From: Saccharum officinarum
Lineage: Eukaryota > Streptophyta > Magnoliopsida > Poales > Poaceae
Reading direction: 5' to 3'
NCBI GenBank assembly: GCA_020631735.1
Contig: CM036197.1
Location: forward strand, 42,951,880 to 43,015,879
Length of the DNA stretch: 64,000 bases
A program made the translations under genes and the position numbers. This document shows, in pieces, positions 34,166 to 45,900 of this stretch (position 1 is its first letter; every line of letters begins with the position of its first letter). The notes beneath the pieces were generated by a model that made no database searches, was not told the DNA's origin, and was given only the letters and a program-made list of their open reading frames with translations.

Positions 34166-36366
34166 TACCAGTTTTGGCACTACCGAAGCAGCTAAAAAAG
34201 AAGAAAAAGTTTAATTATCAGGTTCACTTTATATGTTTGCAGCGAAAATTTATGTATGAGCATATAGCTTGACTGAGCGTCATGATATCAAAAGCCTAAT
34301 CAGTAGCATCCACGGGGAAACTCTTCAAGTGGTAATTAGGTTCTTGAATATTCGCATGTCCATCTTTTACTCCTTTTTAGAGGTAAAGTAAACTCATCAC
34401 ACAATCGTAAGCAATGCTTGATGCAGCAAACTCTAACATGATACATTTCCTTGTATAGATCAAAACACGATCAATTTTCTGAACATTTTACTCCCGATCA
34501 TAGCATGTGTGCTACTACTTGCACTTGGAGCGCTTGTCTGGGCATATAAAAGCACAGGTACCAAGAATCATCGTTTTAAAGAATGTGTGCAGTGTTAATG
34601 TGCTGATGTTCAAGGAAAAAAAAGGATACATTGATGTTAATACTTTCAGGCAAACGACAAAAGAAGAGAAGGATGCTAGAATACTTGAGTTCTATGGATG
34701 AATCTGGGGACAGGAACATAATAGAGTTCCCGTTTATTAGCTTTGAAAATATTGCAATAGCAACAGACAATTTCTCTGATTGCAATATGATTGGGAAAGG
34801 AGGTTTTGGCAAAGTATACAAGGTACGAATAAAAAAGTTCAGGATTACCTAGGAAATTACATTGCTGTAAAAATATTATAATTCCGGATTATGAAATCAT
34901 GTAGGGAATGTTGGAAGGCACAAAGGAAGTAGCTGTGAAGAGACTAAGCAAGGGTTCTTGGCAAGGCACCGAGGAGTTCAAAAATGAAGTAGTCTTAATT
35001 GCAAAGTTGCAGCACAAGAACCTAGTTAAGCTTCTCGGTTGTTGTATTCATGAAGATGAGAGGTTATTAGTTTATGAGTACTTACCCAACAAAAGCTTGG
35101 ATTACTTCCTCTTTGGTACATTCAATAATTCCAAATGTTGATACCGTTAATAAAACCAACAAATAAATGTGCTCATGTGGCCTTGTGATATGCCTTGTTC
35201 TGTATTATTTTTATTAGATTCTGCAAGAAAATCAATGCTTCAGTGGCCAAGAAGGTTCAAAATAATCCAAGGGGTTGCTAGAGGAATTATGTATCTCCAT
35301 CATGACTCGAGATTGACTGTAATCCATAGAGATCTCAAATCAAGCAATATCTTGTTAGATAAGGAGATGGGCCCAAAGATATCAGATTTTGGCATGGCTA
35401 AGATATTTTGTGGCGATGACGACCAACTCCAAGAAAATACTAACCGAGTTGTCGAGACATAGTAAGTAGCAGCTGCACTGCCAACTCTTAGAATTCATTC
35501 ACTTTTTACAGTCTCAAAAATACGCAAAGAATTTTTATGAAATTATTTGCACAGTGGTTACATGTCTCCCAAGTATGCAATGGGAGGCACATTTTCAATC
35601 AAGTCTGACACCTACAGCTTTGGTGTTCTAATTTTGGAGATCGTAAGTGGATTAAAGATTAGCTCAGCACATCATCTTATCATGGATTTTTCTAACCTTA
35701 TATCATATGTAAGTACAAGGAGATATTAAGAATTCAGAACTATCCACAAGAGACAAAATATGATCTCTGAATGCGAGATTGTGTAATGTTTCAGGCATGG
35801 AACATACGGAAAGAAGGGAAAATAGAAAATTTGGTGGACTCATCTGTCCTGGAGAATTGCTCACTTGATGAAGTTTCACGATGCATCCATATAGCACTCT
35901 TGTGTGGTCAAGACAATCCGAGTTGCAGGCCACTCATGTCGGCGGTTGTGTTCATGCTAGAGAACAAAATGACACCACTTTCAACACCAAAGGAACCTAT
36001 GCATTTTGCACTTAGGGACTACTACCAACCTGAAAAATGCAGTTGACAACAAGGAATTGTCCATAAATGATACGAGTCTCACTGTGATAGAGGGTCGTTA
36101 GCTGTTTGGTTTCCATAACTTATTGGGATGGGGAAAAGCCTACCATAGTATTTATTTTGCAAAATTAAAACTAAATCTTTTAGTACATGCATAGGCCTTT
36201 TGAATATCAGTAATTTGCATTTTACAACTGCGTAATAAGTCTTTCCTATAACTTCAAAAGACAGGTGGATTTCTTCTCTCTTATGTGGTTGTACTATTTG
36301 TGTGCTTATGATGTGGATCTGATTTGATTGGACAGATTAATTTGGGAATGAAATAGTAGGAGTTTT

Positions 36367-37566
36367 TTTTTCTCGAACAGCGCAGGAGAACTGCGCGTCA
36401 TTTCATTAAGGCAGAAAAAAGGTACACAGGTCCAAGAGACCCAACACACACACCCCACAACTCACAGGTCCAAGAGACCCAACACACACACCCCACAACT
36501 CACACACCCACACACTGGACCTTAGATTACAGGATCACCACACAAAGAACATAAAAACGACCAAAAGCCTCCAAGCCTTAAGCCCCAGATGGCAACGACC
36601 TAACAACAAGTTCTTGGAGTTTGGAGGCCCCCGCTGAGCACCAAAGCCCTCCCTCTGAGCTAATAGCCGTAATGACTTCTTGAACACTTATCTGAGCTAG
36701 ATGTCCAATTCTCTGAGGAGGAAGTATGGGCTACTATAAAGGATATGCCCTTGGACAAGGCTCCAGGGCCGGATGGATTCACAGGGAGGTTTTATAAGTC
36801 CTGCTGGAGCATTATTAAAGGTGATGTGCTGATGGCGTTAGATGCCATCAAGCAAGGCCATGTTTTCAAATTCTGGCTCTTGAACACGGCTTTCATTACC
36901 CTGCTGCCTAAAAAGTGGATGTGGTTGAAGTAAAGGATTTTCGGCCTATAAGTCTTATTCACAGCTTTGCCAAATTAGTGACCAAGCTCTTGGCTAACCG
37001 GCTAGCCCCCCTATTGCCTTCCTTGGTCTCTGCAAACCAGAGCGCTTTTGTGCGGGGAAGGAAAATACATGATAATTTTATGCTGGTTCAGCAGATGGTA
37101 AAATCTTTGCATAACAAGAAAGAGGCGCATATCCTTCTTAAGTTGGACATTTCCAAGGCATTTGACTCTGTTTCTTGGTCGTTCCTACTGGAGATTATGC
37201 GTAAGGTGGGGTTTGGTCAGCGGTGGCGAGACCTTATTTGCTTAATCTTGTCCACCTCCTCGACACAGATCTTAGTCAATGGAGAACCCGGGGGACACTA
37301 TTTTCCACCACCGTGGCCTCAGACAGGGAGACCCATTGTCTCCGATGTTGTTTATTCTAGTTATGGACGTCCTGAACTCTATGGTCAATTTTGCCACTTC
37401 GACGGCCTTGTTGCAGCCTCTTGCCGTTCAGCAGGCACGACACCGGGTATCCTTCTATGCTGATGATGCGGTGATATTTTTGAGGCCCTACAATTTGGAT
37501 TTGATCACTATCAGGCACATATTGGACTTGTTTGGCCATGCCTCTGGTCTCAGAACTAACTTGGCT
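36367..37566 (-). mobile_element. LINE (L1 type) with 5' inversion, twin-priming structure
   Basis: A 15-bp duplication AATAGTAGGAGTTTT flanks it at 36352-36366 and 37567-37581. The left part (36367-about 36660) is a LINE 3' end on the minus strand, starting with poly-T and TCTCGAACAGCGCAGGAGAA. The right part (about 36660-37566) is LINE reverse transcriptase on the plus strand, i.e. inverted relative to the tail. It encodes APGPDGFTGRF, FRPISLIHSFAKLV, LDISKAFDSVSW, GLRQGDPLSP and FYADDAV (catalytic YADD near 37458). A frameshift near 36917 and another near 37280 break the frame. The homologous 3' flanks at 28.3 and 56.7 kb lack this insert. Confidence 0.88.
36427..36503. repeat. 38-bp tandem duplication in LINE 3' region
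   Basis: Two copies of a unit beginning CAGGTCCAAGAGACCC and ending in CACACACACCCCACAACTCA start at 36427 and 36465 and lie inside the LINE tail. Confidence 0.85.
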
Positions 37567-37581
37567 AATAGTAGGAGTTTT

Positions 37582-38617
37582 ATACCGATTTGTTCAAATT
37601 GGCAAGACCTAGGGTTTCTATTCTAAGAAAACAGGTCTCACCAGTTTTCCAATTTTGTCAAATTGCATAATGGACTTTACAATTGTGTTGCCAGTTTAAA
37701 GTCTAGATGAGGAAATTACGGCTTCAGAAAGACCCACACATGTGAAAACTAGCCGGCCAGGCCTTTGACTATGTAATGCAAGTTATGCATTATTTTGGCA
37801 CAAATTTATACGTAAGAGTTTTGAGTCCTAACGGGGTAAAGGGCCACAACCAACTGAGGGCTTCCAATTGTACCCGAAATCATTCTACACTATCCTTTTA
37901 CCCATAATCTCTTCCTCCAACCCTGTGTTGTCATCCATCCTATTATCTCAAGGACCCGAGATAATGGCGCTCTAGGCTTGCTGGTTGACCTAGGGCAACC
38001 CACTAACATCCACACCCAGTCCCTCCTTGGAAAGAGCCTTGACAGTTATGCTAGTTTACCAAGAAACTTGGCGTTCGTCATCACGTAAGTGTGATAGTTA
38101 TCCTTTGTTGGTTGTCTCGTAAACCTAGCATCCCTCATAATGAAATTGTGACAACCATCCTTCTTGATGTGTGTTCAACAATCGTCAACTAAAGGGTGAC
38201 AAAACTAGCCTAAAAGATTTTGCGACCGGTCAGGCTGATTTCCGTGGTGAATGCGGCGAGGAGCACCACTGCGGGTAGCACAAGGCATGCTCAGGTATTT
38301 GGCGTGTTTTTCAATGTTAACACATTTTGGAGACTCCACTGGGGACGATTGGGGTAGTTCTTTGGATCTGTTAGGGGAGCACCTTCGGCAAGCTGCCTCG
38401 GTTGACCCTCGCCCACTAGCAGGACCCATGGATGACTCATTTGACAGGAAAGGTGACCAGGGTGAAGGTCGGGGATGTTCTGAGAATACGAAAATGAAAC
38501 CTCGTCGGGAGTGAAGGTTTGTGACGTGCCGACTAGCAAGTGACATTAGACGGCTCTGAAGACGGCATTAATGGCGCTGTTAAGGGAGCAGTTGGCGGAA
38601 AAGCATGAGGAGTTACT
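37582..38617. other. 3' flank of receptor-kinase copy 2B and possible LTR-element internal remnant
   Basis: Bases about 37660-37690 (AAATTGCATAATGGACTTTA) match 56725-56745 and belong to the shared 3' flank of the receptor kinases. At 38322-38350, TTTTGGAGACTCCACTGGGG resembles the primer-site region of some plant gypsy elements. No coding region was recognised. Confidence 0.4.
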
Positions 38618-38980
38618 GTCATGCCCTCACTCATGTGTAACCAGAATGTCTAGAACAACCAACTGTTATGTAATTTCACCTTGCCCCCCGGTATAACCTA
38701 TAAATACTCGGTGGGTGGCGCTATATCGAACACGATGGAATAGCCATTTATTCCAAAATTTATTGCTACGTCGTCTCCCGTTGTACCATTTTTCTGACCT
38801 TCGCTATTCTTCACTTGTGGGAAGCCCTCGTCCTCCCCCTTCTGGCCTCTAGCGAGGGTGGGAGACCAGGAGTGACCCCATAAGATCATTGTTCCTACCA
38901 AGATCTCCACCAAGAATTTGTAATTTATAAAGTAAGGCATGTATTCTCAATTTAATTAAGTGCAAGTATCCTTTTGTATT
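38618..38980 (+). repeat. probable LTR fragment
   Basis: It starts TGTCATGCCCTCACTC and has a TATA-like CTATAAATACTCGG at about 38697 and LTR-like composition. The right end is not defined and no partner LTR is seen. Confidence 0.4.
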
Positions 38981-39136
38981 CACTTTAGTGAATATTGTAA
39001 TGAAAGTTTGAGTCCCTGAACGATTTCAAATGAAAACAATTTGAAATCAGAAGTTTTAGATCTCCTAGAGTACTACCACTTTGATTTAGCTGGCCTCAAC
39101 AAACTTCTTCACCCAACCAATTTCCATTCCTCTCCC

Positions 39137-39795
39137 TAGCCCTGGGCAAATTATCCGTTAGCCAATACCCAAACCCGAACTATCCGTACCCGATCTGCCC
39201 GATCACAATTTCGTATAGTGATTCTAGATACCCAAAATTAGTTCGGGTAATTCGGGTAACACCGCCTGGTACCCGATTTACCCATATTATTCGATATTTT
39301 TAGAGCCCATCAATATCATCTAACGTCATCAACATCTAAGCCCACTATGCAGCCCAGAAACTCCACTCAACATCGGTCGCATATCCCCTCGAGACCCCAA
39401 CCACCCTAGACTCCCCCAGACCTAGCGACGGCTGAGCAAGAGCCGCCGAGCGCGAGCGGCCGTGACGCCCCAAACGCCCCTGAGCCGAGCGCGACCGCTG
39501 AGCCCTGACGCTGCCCCACGCGACCAAGCCTCGACGCCCCGACGCCGATGACGTGACCGTCGACGCGCGGCCGCCCGCTGCCCCTGCCGTCTGTGCTCCC
39601 AAAGTCCCAGCCTCCCACACCGTCTGTGCTCCCAGTATGAATATCGGGTAGTTCGGGAATACTCAAACCCGAACTTGAATTATGGGGTACCCAAAATATC
39701 GGATAGTTGTTTTTTGGGGCAAATATTGGGTTGTGATTTCTATTACCCGAACTACCCGACCTAAATTTTTCGGGTAACCCGAACGCCCAGGGTTA
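39137..39795. mobile_element. hAT-type element (659 bp) with 8-bp target duplication
   Basis: The ends TAGCCCTGGGC and GCCCAGGGTTA are inverted. The flanks CCTCTCCC at 39129-39136 and 39796-39803 are identical. Subterminal zones carry many CGGGTA/TACCCG units. The centre (39340-39630) is a GC-rich segment of different composition, possibly captured DNA; open frames there match nothing known to me. Confidence 0.85.
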
Positions 39796-39803
39796 CCTCT
39801 CCC

Positions 39804-40425
39804 CTCTCTTGATCTCGCGCCGCCTTTTCCTCCGTCCTCCAAGCAGTCCCATCACCTTCTCTTCCATCCTCTGAGCAGTCGAGCAATGGGTAGGTTAGGG
39901 TCAACCGGCCATCGGTCCGGCCCGACATGGCTTGACCCTTGTAAGGCCCTGGCTGGGCCACAGGCACAACCCATGGGCAAGCAACATGAAGGATGGATCA
40001 GGCCGTGCCCCCATTTGGCCTTCTATACTTCCATGGTTCCATGGCTTCAATGATGGAGTCCTTTTCCATGGTGGCTTGACCGCCTGAGTTCCTGGCGTCT
40101 AAATCGCAAAGTCTAATTCGCGACCCGTCGCGCTCCTTGACGATCGCGCGACGCGTCTGAAACAAGCCCGTTTCTTGTCCTTTCCGTTTCAGCCTCCTCC
40201 TCCTTTCCGTTTCGGCAGCACAGCCGCCCGCGGAATCCGGCGACGCAGCTGTCGGAAGCCGAGCAGCGAGCGGTGGGTGGGGAGGTTGCTGCGGGCGACG
40301 GCGGAGGAACTGCTCCGATTTGTCGTCGAAGGTCTGCCCTCTCTTCGTCCCGCGTCGAAATCCCTTCTTTCTTCCTCTGCCCCCATCGTGCCGTGGGTTG
40401 ATGCATATGTCTGCAAGATTTTCAG
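39804..40425. other. GC-rich region upstream of aldolase fragment
   Basis: No domain was recognised. Sequence just before 40426 (TGTCTGCAAGATTTTCAG) looks like the end of an intron. The long minus-strand ORFs (40189-40770, 39998-40465) are overlaps on GC-rich DNA, not genes. Confidence 0.35.
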
Positions 40426-40777
40426 GTTGGCGCGGAGGTGATAGCGGAGTACACGGTGGCGGCACTGCGGAGCACCGCGCCGCCGGCGGTGCCCGGAGTC
40501 GTGTTCCTGTCGGGCAGGCAGAGCGAGGAGGAGGCGACGCAAAACCTGGACGCGATGAACAAGCTGGAGGTGTTCTCCTTCGGCCGCGCGCTGCAGCCTG
40601 CAGCAGAGCACCCTCAAGAAGCGGCTCGGCAAAAAGGAGAACGTCGCCGCCGCGCAGGTCACCTTCCTCGTTCGGTGCAAGGCCAACTCTGAGGCCGGGC
40701 TGGGCAAGTACACCGGCTCCGGCGCCGAGGACGCCGCCGCCTCTGAAAGTTTGTACGTCAAGGGGTACAAGTACTAA
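40426..40777 (+). pseudogene. fructose-bisphosphate aldolase (class I), last-exon fragment with frameshift
   Basis: After a splice-acceptor-like CAG the translation is [15 protein letters not shown], then [20 protein letters not shown] and FSFGRALQ, the C-terminal third of plant cytosolic class I aldolase. A 7-bp duplication (CCTGCAG at about 40598) shifts the frame. The correct frame resumes with [13 protein letters not shown] and ends with the family terminus SLYVKGYKY and TAA at 40775. The GQSEE region reads GRQSEE. The active-site lysine exon is absent. The enzyme would cleave fructose-1,6-bisphosphate in glycolysis; this is a relic. Whether the rest of the gene was deleted or only this piece was transposed here is unclear. 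Confidence 0.88.
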
Positions 40778-41088
40778 GGCGCCACTGCCTCGCCAGTGGA
40801 ATCCAATCCTTCGTAAGAAAACACGTTGATTTATTTGCAGCTTGCAATGTACAGTACTATTACCGGATAACCGGAAGATAAGTGCAATATATGGATGTGA
40901 CCATCTTACTGAAGCTTTGATTCATGGGCTCCTCCAGCCATCCCATCCATCTGATTTCCAATCCATGTTAGCAGAATTAGTTGTCTCTTTCCATTGAGCA
41001 TTGTCTTGTGAGTTCTCAGCATGCACAACATTCCAACAATCTCAAGAATCTGATTGTTTTAGCATCTGAAATTACCCACTCGTGTTGC
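40778..41088. other. 3' flank of aldolase fragment
   Basis: AT-richer sequence following the aldolase stop, probably its former 3' UTR and flank. It ends in the GTTGC that is duplicated by the copia insertion. Confidence 0.4.
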
Positions 41089-41552
41089 TGTTAGGTTCAT
41101 CTCTCCTCTAATGAGCCCAACCTTTGATCCGCGCCCTGATCGGGGGCGCCCAGCCCAATAATGGCTGGTGGGCCCCCGTCGCGTAGCGCTAAATAAAGGA
41201 GGTGAGGAGCCGGGGCTCGAGACACGAGGTTCACCTGAGCCGCCTTTCCCCACCTACAACCCTAACCGATCTCGAGGGTCGCGCTGTGAGCGACGGGAAG
41301 CACCGTCGCCGTCACTGCACCGCGCTCCCCTTCTCCGACCGTCGCTGCCCATGCGCAGCCACCATCAACGTTCGTGATGGCGTCCGGATCGAACTCCACC
41401 CTTCCTACAGACGGTTTGCACCACCTCACTCCCCTCTCTCCCTCTCTCCCTCTCGGATCCGGTAGTTCCATCACTAGGATCTAGATGTTCTTAACTGAAA
41501 TATACAGTACTACCCGCTGATCTACTCCTTTAGAGGTCCTAGGGTTACAACA
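41089..41552 (+). repeat. copia 5' LTR (464 bp)
   Basis: TGTTAGG to ACAACA. It lacks 12 bp present in the 3' LTR after GAGCCCAAC, and the TATA-like stretch reads CTAAATAAAG (about 41189) where the 3' LTR has CTATATAAAG. Confidence 0.95.
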
Positions 41553-41553
41553 A

Positions 41554-41563
41554 TGGTATCAGA
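41554..41563 (+). other. copia primer-binding site
   Basis: TGGTATCAGA lies one base after the LTR end, the tRNA-Met-type primer site. Confidence 0.85.
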
Positions 41564-42917
41564 CGCCTATAACGGTAGTAGATCGGACGTGGGATTGAAA
41601 AGAAAAGAAAGATCCGAACTGATTTGAAATCGGAAAAGAACTTCCATTGCAAACCCTATCCCTAATCGGTAAAAGAAAGAAATGACGACAGCACCGATTT
41701 CAAATCGGAAAGAGATCACCAAGTGAAACCCTAACCCTAGTTTAGGTCGGAAAGGGGAGGGGCCTACCTGGCTTCTCTCACCGCTTGCAACGACGCCGTT
41801 GTGCGGGATGGAGGACCTCCGCCGCCGTGTGCGATGGCCACCGTGCGCCTAGACCTCGCCGCGGCCATGGACTCCGGGCAACAGGGCACCACCACGCGGC
41901 CCCTCGACGGCGGTGTGCTCAGCCTCGGGCGAGCACACACGCCGGCGAGAGGGCGCGGGACGGCGCCACTTCTTCCCTCCGGCCACCATGGCCGCTGCGC
42001 TGCCGCTCTCGGTTCTATCGGGCGCAGGCAAGAAGAACGGGAGGAAGAATGAAATGAAGCTAGGGTTTTCGGTTCAATCGGCCGATGGGGGTTTTGTTTC
42101 TCCGATCGCTGCGCCTAGCCGTTCGATCTAGGGCGAACTCAATCCAACGGCCACCAGTGAACCGGGCCAAAAATGAGCCCAGGCGGGCAAGAGCCGGAGG
42201 CCGGAATCCCGGCCCAGGCCCAGGTTGCGGCCTGGGCGCGGGATCGCTGGCGGACGCGCGCGGCTGGGCCGTGTTGGCGAATTGGGCCGCGCCTTATTCA
42301 GCTTCGCTGTAAAATTAAAAAAAAGGAAAAGGAGGCGCGCTGCTGGGCTGAAACTCGCGGGCCGATGGCGCGCGGTAAAAGCCGCTGGCCCATGGGCTGC
42401 TGCCCGGCTAGGCCGAAATGGCCTGAAATAGAAATCCATTCGATTTTTTATTTATTATTTTCCAGAAACAAATACTGCTGCATATTTTTGATCAATTTCG
42501 ATTCAATTTTGATGCAAATTTCTAGGCAAATTTTATCCAACGATATTATTTAAAGTGCTTCTGGAAAATAATATGAGAATATTAAAAGTATTTCCGCTGC
42601 GTACTTGATGTTATTATTTCATTATTAAATTCGAACCAACGGGAGAATTTAATTTTGAAAAATAGATAAATTTAAAATATGATCATAATATTGTTATTAT
42701 TCTGACCAACGTTGATTAATAGCAGTATTATGATATTATTATGATTTTATCATGTATTAATTCTATTTCTGCCCAACGGTGATCTAGAATTAGTGTAAAA
42801 AGGATGATTTTTGTATGTTTTAATTTTGACCAACGTTAGAATTAAAGCATGCAATTATTCATGTTATAATTATGTTCTCACTTTATATGACTTATATTTT
42901 CAGGAGGTTACTCTTTG
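41564..42917 (+). other. copia leader between primer site and gag
   Basis: 1.35 kb without a supported gene. The first part (41770-42430) is GC-rich with short overlapping open frames; the second part (42430-42900) is strongly AT-rich with repeated GACCAACG/CCAACG motifs. Confidence 0.6.
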
Positions 42918-45900
42918 ATGGGGTTTATCAAAGATATCTCACCCCTCAAAGGTGACAACTACCACGAATGGAAAAAGAAAATTGACCTCGCCTTTGTTTT
43001 GGCTGAGGTGGACTGGGTGGTCACCACACCATGCCCCAGTGAACCTGTGGCACCGGTGAGGGAGGCCAATGAGTCTGATGCTGAATGGCAAAAAAAAAGA
43101 GGGACCATGCTCCCATACAGATGGCATATGACCTACAAAAACAAAAGTGGGTCAATGCCAACAAAAAAGTGTGTTGCTGTCATAAAGAACACAATTGAGC
43201 CTACAATAATGGGCTCAATCCAAGAGTGTGACACTGTCACAGAATACTTGGAAAGGATAAAGAGTCAGTTCTATGGCTCTTCAAAGACATATGCTACTCA
43301 GCTGATAAAGCAGCTGGTAACAGAAAAATACACTGGAGGTGTACATGGCAATGGCATAAGAGAGCACATATCAAAAATGAACCATTTGAACAACAAGCTA
43401 AAACCAATGGATCTGGCTCTTACGGAAGAGTTTCTTGTCCATTTGATTTTTGCTTCTTTACCAAAAGAGTTTGATACATTTGTTGTCAACTACAACATTC
43501 AGCCCGAGAAATGGGATCTAGAACGTTGTATGGTGATGTGTGCACAGGAGGAAGAGAGAATAAAAGCCGCCAATGTTGGTACTCTCAATTTTGTTAAAGA
43601 CAACAAAAAAAAAAGAATTTCAATGCCAATGCCAACTCTCCCTCAAAGCCAAAGGGCAAAGCTCCCATGCAGCATCAGCCTCAGCAGAACAAATTTACAG
43701 TGAACAAAGATCAGTGTCTTCACTGCAAGAAGACGGGACATTACAAGAAAGATTGTCCCGATTTCCTAAAGATGATCATGGCAAAGCAAGGTGAGAACAT
43801 GATTACGTTTATAAATGAATCCCTGTATATACAGTATTCGAAATCTACTTGGTGGATTGACTCAGGAGCAACTGTTCATGTTGCAAATTCTTTACAGGGA
43901 TTCCGTTCGACGAGAACTACGCAAAGAAGCGAAAGGCACGTTAAAGTCGCAAATGGAGTCCAAGCAGACGTCGAAGCTGTTGGCGATGTCTCCTTAGAGC
44001 TTGCTGATGGATTCATTCTTTTGTTAAAAGATGTTTTATTTGTTCCGTCATTACAAAGAAACTTGATTAGTGTGTCATGTTTGGACAACGATGGATTTGA
44101 TTGTCATTTTGGAGATGGCAAATGTGAAATATTATGTAATAATGAATGTGTTGGCCTTGCTTTTCAAAAGCAAGATCTTTATTTGTTATCACTTCGTGAA
44201 AATGTGAATTCCGTATGTGATGCGAATGATAACGTATTCTCATTTGTGAACGTGAATAGAAAACGAAAGAGAACTTAAGATGCGTCGTCGAAATTATGGC
44301 ACTGTCGTTTAGGCCATATTTCGAGGGGGAGAATAGAGAGACTAGTTAAGAATGATATTCTTCCTCCATTAGAGTTCTCAGATTTTAAACAGTGCAGAGA
44401 ATGTATTAAAGGAAAATACACAAAGCAAATTAAAAAGGATGCTAAACGAAGCACAGGAATTCTACAGATAATTCACACAGACATCTGTGGTCCTTTTTCT
44501 GTGAAAAGTGTGAATGGTTTTGATTCGTTCATAACATTTACAAATGACTACTTCCGTTATGGTTACATTTATCCAATTAAAGAAAGAAATAAAGCGTTGG
44601 ATAAATTTAAAATATTTAAGACTGAAGTTGAAAATCAGCATAATTTAAAGATTAAAGTGGTCCGGTCTGATCGTGGTGGGGAGTACTATGGTCGGCATAC
44701 CCCATATGGCTAAGCTCCTGGACCCTTTGCAAGATTTCTACAGGAGAATGGCATAGTAGCCCAGTATTCTACACCGAGCGAACCTCAGCAGAACGGAGTA
44801 GCTGAAAGGCGAAACCGTACCTTAATGGATATGGTGCGTAGTATGATGAGTTACTCTGACTTGCCATTGAGTCTATGGATAGAGGCGTTAAAAACCGACA
44901 TTCATATTCTAAATAGAGTACTAAGCAAAGCGGTGTCCAAAACACCATATGAATTGTGGACAGGAAGAGAACCCTCACTAAAACACTTACGTGTGTGGGG
45001 GAGTCCTGCTGAGGCAAAAGTGTTTAACCCAAATATTGGGAAGCTAGATCCCAAAACAGTTAGCTGCCATTTTATTGGCTATCCTGAAAAGTCAAAAGGT
45101 TTTTGTTTCTACTATTCAGACAGATACACAAAATTTGTAGAAACGAGACACGCTGTTGTCTTAGAGGATGAAATGATAAGGGGGAGCATGGTGGCTCGAA
45201 AAATTGTTCTTGAGGAGAAGCGAGTATGTGTGCCCACTCCGATGATTCAGGAACCATTCTTTGAATTACCTGTTCTAGTTGCACCAACAGTGCCAGATAC
45301 TGTAGTGCCAACACCTGTTGTCAGTTCTCCTGTGGTGACAGTAAATAATGATGAGGAACCTGTCCTTCAGGAACCTATATAAACTGATGCCACAGATGAG
45401 GGGGAGCAACAACAGCCCAAAACTGAAAATGTGCCAAATATGGAGGCCCCGAGAAGGTCCCAAAGAGTTAGAAGATCAGCTATATCTAATGATTATGAGG
45501 TGTATAACACTGAAGAATTTCAAATAGAGGGTGATCCCACTTCATTTGAAGAAGCCATGATAAGCGATAATTCATCCAAGTGGCTTGAGGCCATGGAAGA
45601 TGAAATAAAGTCAATGAGTACCAACAAAGCTTGGGACTTAGAACCTATTCCTTAAGGAGCCAAGACAGTAGGCTGTAAATGGGTCTATAAGACAAAACGT
45701 GACTCCTAAGGGAATATTGAAAGGTTTAAAGCGTGACTTGTGGCAAAAGGTTTCACACAAAGAGAAGGGATTGATTACAATGAGACGTTTTCTCCAGTCT
45801 CATGTAAAAATTCCTTCAGAATTATAATGGCATTAGTGGCACACTACGATTTAGAGTTACATCAGATGGATGTAAAAATGACATTCCTGAATGGGGATCT

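Larger units (their letters stand above)
30303..36101 (+). pseudogene. S-domain receptor kinase copy 2B: truncated ectodomain plus kinase, intron full of insertions
   Basis: The remaining exon 1 (30303-30815) begins in mid-protein at GSPYIRLSLDY and carries the S-locus end (CDLYASCGPFVYC) and the PAN domain (CASECTRNCSCMAYAY). The N-terminal lectin part is absent. The next exons are 34459-34557 (membrane helix), 34650-34822 ([10 protein letters not shown]), 34905-35115 (VAVKRL), 35218-35461 ([16 protein letters not shown]), 35555-35708 and 35795-36101. The first intron is 3.6 kb because of three nested transposons, a LINE tail and a MITE. Lesions: loss of the 5' half, Glu-to-Lys in the SPEYAM activation-segment motif (SPKYAM), VVGT to VVET, and one extra base near 36030 that gives a stop at 36044 in place of the family C-terminus at 36101. 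Confidence 0.9.

Noticed and set aside
36915..37463. LINE reverse transcriptase as an independent host gene
   Set aside because: It is frameshifted, lacks endonuclease and lies inside a LINE target duplication.
40189..40770. 193-residue minus-strand open frame
   Set aside because: It is the antisense shadow of the aldolase exon and of GC-rich upstream DNA.
44276..44713. Copia stops as evidence of two separate ORFs
   Set aside because: Both sides stay in the same frame and are contiguous parts of integrase; they are point mutations, not gene boundaries.
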